The position numbers and the translations under genes were made by a program. Under the pieces are notes generated by a model. It searched no databases. It was not told the origin of the DNA and saw nothing but the letters and a program-made list of their open reading frames with translations. DNA of 64,000 nt from JABURQ01 sp029243145 (lineage in GTDB: Bacteria > Planctomycetota > Planctomycetia > Planctomycetales > Planctomycetaceae), in assembly GCA_965660145.1 (NCBI GenBank), contig CBFHYX010000013.1, forward strand, positions 62,001-126,000, written 5' to 3'. Below are positions 44,126 to 53,000 of this stretch, in pieces; the first letter of the stretch is position 1; each line of letters starts with the position of its first letter.

Positions 44126-45763
44126 ATGACGTTTTCTCGATATGCGAAGTTTTCCCGATATGCGAAGTTTTCCCGATATGCATTGTGCAGCATGATACTC
44201 GCCGTTGTCGGACTTTGCTCGACTTCAAGCACTCACGCCGCCGACAAAGACGGCTGGATTCGCATTTTTGATGGTAAGACTCTCAAGAACTGGGACGGTG
44301 ATTCCAAGTTCTGGTCGGTCGAAGATGGTTGCATTACCGGTCGTACAAACGATCCCGAAGATCTGAAACACAATATTTTCCTCATCTGGAGAGGGGATGA
44401 ACCGGGCAATTTTGAACTCACCTGCCAATACAAAATCGTCAACGGCAACAGCGGCATTCAATACCGCAGCTTCGTGGTCGATGAAGAAAAACATACCGTA
44501 GGAGGTTATCAAGCGGATTTCGAAGCGGGAGACACTTATTCGGGGATTCTGTACGGCGAACGGTTTCGAGGGATCCTGGCTCTTCGCGGACAGAAAACTG
44601 AAATTCAGGACAATCACAAACCAAAGGTTCTTGAAACATTCGGAGACACCAAAGAGATTCAGTCGAAAATCAAAAAAGAAGACTGGAACACTTATCGAAT
44701 TGTGGCGGATGGATTTCACTTCACTCATTATATTAACGGCGTGAAAACATCCGAATGTATCGATTCCGATAAAGAACAACGTCGTGCCAACGGAGTGATC
44801 GCATTGCAATTGCACAGAGGCCCCGCGATGGTTGTGCAGTTCAAAGACATCAAAATCAAACATTTGAAAAAGACCGAGAAGACATCACTCAAAGTCGACA
44901 AAAAAAAAATCGTATTGGTCGCCGGGAAACAATCACACGGTTACGGCTCACACGAACATAAAGCAGGATGCCTGTTGTTGGCAGAGGCATTAGAAAAGAG
45001 TGGTTTGCCCATTGAAACCGAAGTGGTCACCAATGGCTGGCCCAGTGATACGTCGGTTTTCGAAGGCGCTGATTCCATTGTCATCTACGCCGATGGAGGT
45101 GGACGCCACCCGTTCAATGATCATATTGACGAACTCAACAAGTTGACCGACCAAGGGGTTGGCATTGTTGCCATCCATTATGGAGTGGAAGTGCCGGAAG
45201 GAAAGTCGGGGAATGCGTTTCTCGATTGGACGGGCGGGTATTTTGAAGCCAACTGGTCGGTCAACCCTCACTGGGATGCGACCTACGATCAATTGCCCAA
45301 GCATTCCATTACGAATGGCGTGAAGCCGTTCACGATCAACGATGAGTGGTATTATCACATGCGTTTTCGTGAGAACATGGAAGGGGTCACACCGATCCTG
45401 ACCGACTTGCCTCCAAAGTCTACACTCAGTCGGCCCGATGGTGCTCACAGTGGAAATCCTCATGTTCGCGAAGCGGTCGCCAATGGTGTTCCACAGCATA
45501 TGGCTTGGGCATCTGAACGTCCTGATGGAGGCCGAGGCTTTGGATTCACCGGCGGTCACTACCACTGGAACTGGGGCAACGATCAATTCCGCAAACTGGT
45601 TTTGAATTCGATTGCCTGGAGCGCACACGTCGATGTGCCAAAGGGTGGCATCCCTTCCAAATCGGTCACCGTTGATGATCTGATGGCCCATCAGGATTAC
45701 AAAGTCCCAGAGAATTTTAACAAAGAGCGCATTGCCGCCATGATCAAAGAATGGAACCAATAG
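44126..45763 (+). CDS. DUF1080 domain fused to ThuA domain, secreted
   Basis: A 545-residue two-domain protein. The N-terminus carries three FSRYA(K) repeats, then a hydrophobic segment that completes a signal peptide (AVVGLCSTSSTHAA). Residues 42-245 are a DUF1080 domain (3-keto-disaccharide hydrolase-like, concanavalin fold) with IRIFDGKTLKNWDG and GNSGIQYRSF. Residues 260-545 are a ThuA-like domain starting KKIVLVAGKQSHGYGSHEH. Both domains are linked to sugar breakdown in planctomycetes, and DUF1080 members include 3-keto-glycoside hydrolases. It may act on products released with the help of the divergent sulfatase. The start at 44126 keeps all repeats. Confidence 0.87.
   Translation: MTFSRYAKFSRYAKFSRYALCSMILAVVGLCSTSSTHAADKDGWIRIFDGKTLKNWDGDSKFWSVEDGCITGRTNDPEDLKHNIFLIWRGDEPGNFELTCQYKIVNGNSGIQYRSFVVDEEKHTVGGYQADFEAGDTYSGILYGERFRGILALRGQKTEIQDNHKPKVLETFGDTKEIQSKIKKEDWNTYRIVADGFHFTHYINGVKTSECIDSDKEQRRANGVIALQLHRGPAMVVQFKDIKIKHLKKTEKTSLKVDKKKIVLVAGKQSHGYGSHEHKAGCLLLAEALEKSGLPIETEVVTNGWPSDTSVFEGADSIVIYADGGGRHPFNDHIDELNKLTDQGVGIVAIHYGVEVPEGKSGNAFLDWTGGYFEANWSVNPHWDATYDQLPKHSITNGVKPFTINDEWYYHMRFRENMEGVTPILTDLPPKSTLSRPDGAHSGNPHVREAVANGVPQHMAWASERPDGGRGFGFTGGHYHWNWGNDQFRKLVLNSIAWSAHVDVPKGGIPSKSVTVDDLMAHQDYKVPENFNKERIAAMIKEWNQ
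44132..44182 (+). repeat. 18 bp in-frame tandem repeat in a signal peptide
   Basis: Almost three copies of TTTTCCCGATATGCGAAG (first copy with one T for C), each coding for FSRYAK, at the very start of the DUF1080-ThuA gene. A change in copy number would keep the frame and change the length of the basic N-region. Confidence 0.85.
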
Positions 45764-45791
45764 ATCATTCGCAACAAATCATGGAGCCATC

Positions 45792-45828
45792 AAAAGGGAG
45801 ACAGAATTTGATCTGTCTCCCTTTTTTC
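45792..45828 (+). terminator. Rho-independent terminator
   Basis: AAAAGGGAGACAGA and TCTGTCTCCCTTTT form a stem of 14 bp with a six-base loop, ending in a T run. It lies 29 bp after the stop of the DUF1080-ThuA gene. Confidence 0.92.
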
Positions 45829-45979
45829 GTTTGCTGAGAAAGACTTAGAATCAGTCGTTGGTTTTCATTGACACTATAGATAGCAAATCCATAGATACTG
45901 AACATATGATTACATTATGGGCAAATTTCTGTAAACTTAATACTTGTTAGTGATGCTCCTGCGAATGGACCGCTCTTGA

Positions 45980-46070
45980 GGCCCAAAGGGCCATCGCTAA
46001 ACCAGCCCAGAGCAAAGCGCAGCGTCGCCCTGGGTGTGCATGGTAACCAAGATTATTAGCACCAAAGGTG
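45980..46070. repeat. Upstream palindrome triplet of the transposase locus
   Basis: Three short hairpins: GGCCC-AAA-GGGCC (45980-45992), CCCAGAGC with GCCCTGGG (46006-46034, one mismatch) and CACC-AAA-GGTG (46060-46070). They sit directly before the interrupted Y1 transposase gene, in the pattern of REP elements. Confidence 0.65.
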
Positions 46071-46093
46071 CGGCGCTAAATCGGGATCGCGTA

Positions 46094-46552
46094 ATGGCTC
46101 AATCCGTTGCGAAAGTCGTAATCCACCTTGTCTATTCAACAAAGGATTGAAAGCCGTGGTTGAAGGACCGCCAATTATGCGACGAACTGTACTCCTACAT
46201 GGCAACACTGCTTCGAAACAATGTTGATTCACCCGCCATTCTGATCAATGGGTTCGAAGATCACATCCACATTCTCTGTCAACTGAGCCGAAAGTATTCG
46301 ATCGCGGACGTTGTCCAAAAGACAAAAACCGAGACCAGTAAATGGTTAAAGAAGAAATCCGCTTCAACTCGTTATTTTACTTGGCAGAGCGGATATGGAG
46401 CATATTCGGTGAGCCAATCCAACATTGACGACGTTAAGACATATATCGCGAATCAATTCGAGCACCATCAGCGATTTTCCTTCCAAGACGAGTTTCGCCA
46501 ATTGTGCGAACGCCACGGAATCGACCTCGATGCACGATATGCTTGGGATTAG
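46094..46552 (+). pseudogene. Y1 transposase (IS200/REP-associated type) with one in-frame stop
   Basis: The frame from ATG 46094 reads MAQSVAKVVIHLVYSTKD, then TGA at 46148-46150, then continues in the same frame as KPWLKDRQLCDELYSY to the stop at 46550. Only one nonsense change (probably CGA to TGA) separates it from a full 152-residue protein. The HUH motif is present in GFEDHIHIL and the catalytic Tyr is likely in DVKTYIANQ. Such enzymes cut and join single strands at hairpins. Restart at TTG 46160 would lose the first beta strand of the fold. Palindrome triplets on both sides fit a REP-associated element. A sequencing error cannot be excluded. Confidence 0.85.
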
Positions 46553-46556
46553 CGCC

Positions 46557-46638
46557 GCCCCGTTGGGGCTTAATTTGAGAGAGCAACCCGATCCCCAGGG
46601 CGTTGCCCTGGGCTGAAATAGAGACGGACCTTCGGTCC
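46557..46638. repeat. Downstream palindrome triplet of the transposase locus
   Basis: Three short hairpins: GCCCC-GTT-GGGGC (46557-46569), CCCAGGGC-GTT-GCCCTGGG (46594-46612, perfect) and GGACC-TTC-GGTCC (46626-46638). Types and order mirror the triplet at 45980-46070. Confidence 0.7.
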
Positions 46639-46776
46639 TCAATTGTTGTTTAGATGTTCGACCAAAAAAGCAATTTTATGATCTCAGACACGTCAATTCT
46701 GGGGTTAATGACAAGAGCTTACGACCGTATGCAGCGTCAAAGTAACAACGACGAAAACTAAACTTCACTACCTCCC

Positions 46777-47775
46777 TCACACCTTCATCGCTTCTACAAA
46801 ACTGACTTCCGTTTCTGTGGAAACCACTTGAGTAAGTTCAAAACCATTTTCGGATAATAGCGTTCGATACTCTTCTTCCGTTCGTTCTTTCCCACCGGGA
46901 ATCAGCATCATCGTCAGGTCGAGGAGTTTGCCAAAGAACGGTTCGTTGCCGGCAGGAATCACACTCTCGGCAATCAACAACTTGGCATCATCGGGCATGG
47001 CCGAATGGCAATTCTGTAAAATGAGGCCACATTCTTCATCGGTCCAATCGTGGATGATGTGCCGCATCAGATAGCAATCAAACCCGGCTGGTGCGGATTC
47101 AAAGAAGTTACCCGGTAATAGTTCAATGCGATCCGCAACGGGGGAAGCCGACAATGATGTTTGCGTCCGGTTGATTACCGACGGTAGATCATAGATCGCA
47201 CCCTTGACCGATTCGTGAACCCCGAGAATCGTGGACAACAAACTGCCGTTGCCACCTCCGATATCAACCATGGAGTTGAATTGTGAAAAATCATATGCCG
47301 TTGCCATCGGTATCGATTCTCGACCGTGAACGCTGGTCATGGCGGCATCGAAAACTTTAGCGGCTTCAGGGTTCTCACCGAGATATTCGAAAATTGGTTG
47401 GCCGTATAATTTGTCGAAAGATTTTTTGCCGGTTTCGAGCGAATACATCAACTCGCCCCAGCATCGGTAATGTTCTTCCCCCATCATGATTGCCAATGCC
47501 CATTGACTACTGGGGATGTCGGACCGAAGTATCTCAGACAAAGGAGTTGGTTCAAATTGTGAGTCCTTGTTTTCGGCGAAAATTTCGACACTCGCCAGCG
47601 CTCGCAACAGACGAGACATCGTGTCTGGTTGGGTATCCGTCAAACCGGCGAGTTCTTCAGCCGTGCGAGGTTGAGCCGCTACGAGATCGGCCAGTTTCAG
47701 TTTGGCGGTGACGTAGACCATTTGAGAGATCCAGGCTCCGGTGATCATTTTGGACATCTGAAACGCTTCTTGCAT
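46777..47775 (-). CDS. SAM-dependent O-methyltransferase family 2
   Basis: A 332-residue methyltransferase of the plant-type O-methyltransferase group. Residues 1-100 form the dimerisation/winged-helix domain (MITGAWISQMVYVTAKLKLA, TQPDTMSRLLRALAS). The SAM-binding motif is VDIGGGNGSLLSTIL near residue 170, and the catalytic His region is LMRHIIHDWTDEEC near residue 240. Products are often methylated small molecules or antibiotics precursors. The gene is divergent from marR, 211 bp apart. A link to the efflux operon (for example making or modifying its cargo) is possible but unsupported. Confidence 0.86.
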   Translation of the reverse strand: MQEAFQMSKMITGAWISQMVYVTAKLKLADLVAAQPRTAEELAGLTDTQPDTMSRLLRALASVEIFAENKDSQFEPTPLSEILRSDIPSSQWALAIMMGEEHYRCWGELMYSLETGKKSFDKLYGQPIFEYLGENPEAAKVFDAAMTSVHGRESIPMATAYDFSQFNSMVDIGGGNGSLLSTILGVHESVKGAIYDLPSVINRTQTSLSASPVADRIELLPGNFFESAPAGFDCYLMRHIIHDWTDEECGLILQNCHSAMPDDAKLLIAESVIPAGNEPFFGKLLDLTMMLIPGGKERTEEEYRTLLSENGFELTQVVSTETEVSFVEAMKV

Positions 47776-47986
47776 TTTGACGGCACCTTGGTGTTAAGCT
47801 CTTGGCATATCAGCAGCAGACGCACATCATAAATTGATTCTCTGACTGATGATACGATCAATTCCAGAACACCTCCCGGAGAGACCAAGCCAGACGTCAT
47901 CAACACGGGCTTGCCTCCAAGGCTGGCTCTCCATAAGATTAGCGCATCAAACTATTTTCTTGATCTTCTGTGGAAAATTCCCCCCG

Positions 47987-48463
47987 ATGCTGCAATACGA
48001 CTTCGATGAAAGTATCGGCTGTTGGATTGCATTAACAAATCAGGCGCTAAGGCGCGCTGTTGCTACTCGCTTGGCAGACCAAGAGATTACTCTCCGGCAG
48101 TGGGAAGTATTGGCCTGCCTCGCGCTCAAGGGAGAGGATGTTTCTCAGGTTGAACTGGCCGAGATGTTGGGAATTGAAGCGCCGACGTTGGTCGGAGTTC
48201 TGACCCGGATGGAACGAGACGATTGGTTGACACGCGAAAGCTGTACACAGGACCGTCGCCGGAAGATGATTCGCCCGACCTCCAAAGCGGAATCCGTCTG
48301 GGGACGAATGGTCGATTGCTGTCATGAAGTTCGCGAGCAGGCGACCCAAGGAATCTCTCGTCAAGAGCTGGTTTTGTTCCAGAATATCTGTGAGCGAATT
48401 CGAGATAATCTGGGAGAAACTTCGGCGAATCCTTTCGGTACCACCTCTCTCTCCGGTTCGTAA
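47987..48463 (+). CDS. MarR family transcription regulator
   Basis: A 158-residue regulator starting at the ATG at 47987. The winged helix-turn-helix is seen in LRQWEVLACLALKGEDVSQVELAEMLGIE and the wing in the LTRESCTQDRRRKMIRPT stretch, here given in parts: RESCTQDRRRKMI. Flanking helices give the dimer. A pair of palindromes at 48514-48540, in the 134 bp gap before the membrane fusion protein gene, is a good candidate operator. MarR proteins usually repress efflux genes until a toxic ligand binds. The order marR, fusion protein, RND pump supports that. Confidence 0.88.
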   Translation: MLQYDFDESIGCWIALTNQALRRAVATRLADQEITLRQWEVLACLALKGEDVSQVELAEMLGIEAPTLVGVLTRMERDDWLTRESCTQDRRRKMIRPTSKAESVWGRMVDCCHEVREQATQGISRQELVLFQNICERIRDNLGETSANPFGTTSLSGS

Positions 48464-48513
48464 ACTTCACAAAATCACAGTTTCTAGAGAATATTGTGTC
48501 CCGACATTTATGA

Positions 48514-48540
48514 TTAGCGTGCTAATTTTTAGTATGCTAA
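48514..48540. promoter_or_regulatory. Tandem palindromes, probable MarR operator
   Basis: TTAGCGTGCTAA (48514-48525, perfect palindrome) and TTAGTATGCTAA (48529-48540, one mismatch) lie 3 bp apart, giving 15 bp periodicity. They are 58 bp before the fusion protein start and 50 bp after the marR stop. Size and symmetry fit MarR-family operators. Confidence 0.75.
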
Positions 48541-48597
48541 CATCAATCTGATGATGCTTCTCTCTACTGATAGTTCTGACTGACTGAAAGTCGTCCC

Positions 48598-49977
48598 ATG
48601 AGTCGTGTTTTTGTACTCTTTCAGAATCAATTTCGGTTCTTGCTGCCCTTGTTGATGACGGGGTGTTTCTGCATCTTCTCTTCGACCCTGTTTGCACAGC
48701 GAGGTCCGGCTCCCGTGACGGCCGCGCCGATCCTCTTTGAGAACGTACAAAGTAGCCAGTCGTTTGTCGGCACGGTTGTTCCGACTCGACAAGCAATTAT
48801 CGGCAGTGCCGTCGACGGTCGAGTCATCGAATTTAAAGTTAACGAAGGTGATCGCGTCGAAGCAGACGGCAATGGAGCTGTATTGGCTCAATTATTAACG
48901 GCCACCGTGCAACTCGAAATTGATGCCGAAAAACAAGAATATGAAGCACTCAATCACGAGTGGAAAAAACTCGAAAATGGGACTCGTAAAGAAGAAATCG
49001 ATCAAGCTTTGGCGCTCAAGGATGCCGCTTTGGCGGCAGAAGTATTTGCGGTTTCGGAGTTTGACCGAACGAATCAACTTTACAAACGAGGAGCAATCAC
49101 CTCACGCGAGTACGACGAGGCCAAATACAAACTGGCGCTGGCCGTCAATAATGCCAAGGAACGGGTCGATGCCCACAAACTGGCCGTGAATGGTCCGAGG
49201 GAAGAGGATAAAGAAATTGCAAAAGCTCGTATGTTGATGCAAAAAGCCGTCGTCGAGAAACTGGAAGATCAGAAAAAGAAGTATACCATCCGTTCCAAAT
49301 TTGCCGGTTATGTTGTTCAGGAATTTACCGAAGCAGGAGCGTGGTTGAACCGGGGTGATCCAATTGCGGAAGTGGTCGCCTTGGACGAAGTCGATATTCT
49401 CGTCAATGTGTTGGAGTCGCAGATCCGGCACGTGATGAAGGGTGCTCTGGTACGCGTCGAGATCCCCTCACTGAACAACCCTGTCATTGATGGCACCGTG
49501 GCATTGATTGTTCCCCAAGCCGATTACAAAACACGTACGTTTCCGGTGAAAATTCGAGTTCAGAACACCACCGAGAAAGGAGTCCCCACGATTAAAGCGG
49601 GAATGCTGGCGCGAGTTGCATTACCGACCGGTATCAAACATGACTCCTACCTAATCCCCAAAGACGCCATCGTTCTAGGAGGCCGCACGCCGGCAGTGTT
49701 TGTGATTGACGGTGCGAAGAAAAAAGGAGACGAAGGAACCGCTCGACTGATTCCTATTAAAATCGGAATCGCCGTCGATACCTTTGTGTCAGTTGAGGTC
49801 GATCATCTTGCTGCTCCTGGTGCCAAGCTGGAAAAAGGAACGCTCGTGGTGACACGTGGCAACGAACGACTGATTGGTTCGCCTCCCGTGATCGTGACAG
49901 AAATTGATGTAACAAAACCAAAGGGGATTGCCGACTCACCTAGACAAGACAAAAGCGTTTCTCAAAGTGCAAAGTGA
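48598..49977 (+). CDS. RND efflux membrane fusion protein (HlyD/AcrA type)
   Basis: A 459-residue adaptor protein. An N-terminal hydrophobic segment (residues about 16-34, LLPLLMTGCFCIFSSTLFA) acts as signal or anchor. Then come a lipoyl-like half motif (GSAVDGRVIEFKVNEGDRVE), a long coiled-coil hairpin (about 100-215), the second lipoyl half (IRSKFAGYVVQEFTEAGAWL, split before NRGDP) and a beta-barrel (VRVEIPSLNNPVIDGTVALI). It links the RND pump at 50045 to an outer-membrane channel; no channel gene is nearby. The marR operator lies just upstream. The gap to the pump gene holds a 10 bp stem hairpin. Confidence 0.9.
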   Translation: MSRVFVLFQNQFRFLLPLLMTGCFCIFSSTLFAQRGPAPVTAAPILFENVQSSQSFVGTVVPTRQAIIGSAVDGRVIEFKVNEGDRVEADGNGAVLAQLLTATVQLEIDAEKQEYEALNHEWKKLENGTRKEEIDQALALKDAALAAEVFAVSEFDRTNQLYKRGAITSREYDEAKYKLALAVNNAKERVDAHKLAVNGPREEDKEIAKARMLMQKAVVEKLEDQKKKYTIRSKFAGYVVQEFTEAGAWLNRGDPIAEVVALDEVDILVNVLESQIRHVMKGALVRVEIPSLNNPVIDGTVALIVPQADYKTRTFPVKIRVQNTTEKGVPTIKAGMLARVALPTGIKHDSYLIPKDAIVLGGRTPAVFVIDGAKKKGDEGTARLIPIKIGIAVDTFVSVEVDHLAAPGAKLEKGTLVVTRGNERLIGSPPVIVTEIDVTKPKGIADSPRQDKSVSQSAK

Positions 49978-49990
49978 TCAACGATCAAAT

Positions 49991-50026
49991 CATGGGAAGA
50001 GCATGCGAGATATTCGTCTTCCCATG
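49991..50026 (+). other. Hairpin between fusion protein and RND pump genes
   Basis: CATGGGAAGA and TCTTCCCATG form a perfect 10 bp stem with a 16-base loop, 19 bp before the pump ATG. No T run follows, so it may protect or attenuate the transcript or influence pump translation rather than end transcription. Confidence 0.5.
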
Positions 50027-50044
50027 TGTTAACAGAGCCCCACT

Positions 50045-53000
50045 ATGAACCTCATTTCGTTTTTTGTTCGCAGTCCCATCAAGGTTTCGGTGGGCGTTCT
50101 CCTGGTTTCACTGTTCGGGGCCGTGGCGTTGATGCGCATGTCCATGCAACTCACGCCGGAGGTCCAGACGCCCACGATTACCATCGCAACGCGTTGGCCG
50201 GGAGCCAGTCCACAGGAAGTCGAACAGGAAATTATTATCGAGCAGGAAGAACAGCTCAAAAATGTCGAAGGGATCACGAAGCTGTCTTCGGAATCGACTG
50301 ACTCCAAAGGAACGGTCACTCTGGAGTTTCTGGTTGGCACCAAAATGGAAGAGGCTGTCGTCGATGTCATCGGACGACTGGAACAAGTTCCCAGCTATCC
50401 CGAAGATGCCGACAAACCTGTGATTTCAACAGCCAACGCAGCCGATCGACCAATTGCCTGGTTTATTCTTTCTGCCAAACGCCCGTCCGATGAAGAGCTT
50501 GCCGAATTTCAGCGAAAACACCCCAAGCTCAATGATGAACTGACTCGGGTCCGGTCGGCACATAACCCCGGATTGGCGATGCTTCGTTTGAGATTGATTG
50601 CTGAGGACCATCCTGAAGTCCAGGAATTATTGCCTCCTGATGATCTGGAAGTCATCAAGCTGAAACGCTTCGCCGAAGATGAAATTGAAGCGAGGTTTGA
50701 ACGTGTTTCGGGAGTCGCACAAGCGAACGTGATTGGTGGTCAGGAAGACGAGATGCAGGTCATCGTCGATCCTGAAAAATTAGCCGCTCGGCATGTGACA
50801 ATCAGTGATTTACGTGATGTTTTGCGTGGACAAAACGAAGACACATCCGCAGGCGATTTTTGGGAAGATAAACGTCGTTGGGTGGTACGAACATTATCCC
50901 AGTTTGAGTCTCCCGAGCAGGTGGAGGACCAGGTGGTAGCCATCCAGGGCGGAGCTCCTATCTATGTTCGGGATGTGGCGGAAGTTAAACTTGGATACAA
51001 AAAACCGGATGGCTTGGTACGTCGCTTTGGAGAATCGAGTATTGCGATCAACGCCCAACGTCAAACCGGCGCAAATGTATTGGATGTGATGGTCGGGTTA
51101 CGAGCCGTCAATGAAGAATTAAACGAGACGATTCTCGCAAAACGAGGGCTGACTCTGACGCAGGTTTATGACGAGACCGATTACATTTATTCCTCGGTTG
51201 ATCTCGTGCAACAAAACCTCTTTATCGGTAGTGCATTGACGATGATTGTGCTCATGTCGTTTTTGCATCTCGGCATCCGAACCATTCTGTTTGTCCCTCT
51301 CATTGCAGCCTCTGCGGTCGCGTCGATGTTAATTTCATCGTGGTTTTTCCTCATCACTCTCGCCATTATTATTGGAGCCGGTTTCTGGTTTGCCCGCGGT
51401 GCATTGGTCGTCGGTCTCGCGATTCCAACGAGTATTATCGGTACATTTTTGATCCTTCAGTACCTCGAACGTTCGCTCAATGTGATCAGCCTGGCGGGAA
51501 TGGCGTTTGCGGTCGGCATGCTCGTCGATAACGCGGTGGTAGTTTTGGAAAACATCTATAGCCGTTTTGCCCGTGGAGAAGATGCCGTCACCGCAGCGAC
51601 CAAAGGGACGGAAGAAGTCTGGGGGGCGATTGTCGCATCGACCCTGACAACCATTGCGGTCTTTTTGCCAATTGTTTTCATTCAAGAAGAAGCAGGCCAA
51701 CTTTTCCGAGACATTGCGATAGCGATTAGTGGTGCGGTTGCTCTCTCTTTTCTTGTTTCCATGACCGTCATACCGACGGCTGCGTCGCGCCTGTTTTCGC
51801 GTCGTTCGGCGACCGACATCAGAGCCGAGGGAGACGAGCACTCTGGACTTTCCGAGGAGAAACGGAAACAAATGCCGGGTTGGCAATTGTTCCTTCACCA
51901 ATTGCTGGTCGGGCCGATTGAGTATTTGGGAAGTCTATTTGTCCGAATCGTGACAGGAATCAATGTATTTGTGCAACGGAATGTCTTGGTTAGTCTGGCA
52001 ATGGTGCTGCTACTGGTGGGAGCTTCATTGAGCTTGAGTTGGTTGTTTTGGCCGAAAGTAGAATATCTTCCCAACGGAAACCGCAATTTGGTGTTCGGCA
52101 TTCTGCTTCCTCCTCCCGGTTATAACCTCGACGAGTTGATGAAGATGGGTGAAACCGTGGAACGGGGCTTGAGACCTTATTGGGATGTTGACCCAGGAAC
52201 GCCGGAAGCCGACAAACTCGACTATCCTCCCATTGGAGACCTGTTCTTTGTCGCTCGTGGACGGTCTGTTTTTATGGGGCTGCGAGCGTACGACCCCCTC
52301 CGGGCGGGAGAACTCACGGGGTTGGTCACAAAAGTGGCGAGTCAGATTCCCGGTACGTTTGCCATCGCCAACCAATCGAGTTTGTTCGAACAGGGACTCG
52401 AAGGAGGCCGTAAAATCGAGGTGGAAATTACCGGTCCTGATCTACAAAAACTGGTTGGCATCGGGGGACAGGTCTTTGGAGGATCCCGTGCTGCGATTGA
52501 AGGGGCAATGGCTCGTCCGGTTCCGAGTCTCGACCTTTCCAGCCCCGAACTACATGTGATCCCCAAACTGACTCAAGCCGCCGAAATGGGATTCTCGGCC
52601 AGCGAATTGGGTTATACCGTCAACGCCTTGGTCGATGGTGCCTATGCGGGAGACTACTTTTATCGAGGCGATAAAATTGATCTGACTATTATTGGTCAGG
52701 ATGAACTCGCTAATCAAACTCAAGACATCCCCGCGTTGCCCATCGCGACACCGACTGGGCAATTGGTCCAATTGGAAGCATTGGCCGACATTCGACTCGG
52801 CAGCGGTCCCGAGCAAATCAATCACCGCGAACGATTACGCGCCATCACGATTGAAGTCACTCCTCCTCCCACAGTTCCGCTGGAAACGGCGATGGAGATC
52901 ATACAATCAGATGTGGTTGGCCCAATTCTGGAAAGTGGCCAGATGGAAGGTGGTTATCGCATGCGTCTCACCGGGACCGCTGAAAAGCTTGAGGACACCT

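Larger units (their letters stand above)
45764..46093. other. Gap with terminator and REP-like triplet
   Basis: A 330 bp gap. It holds the terminator at 45792-45828, an AT-rich stretch without recognisable signals (45840-45950) and the three palindromes of the transposase locus (45980-46070). Confidence 0.65.
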
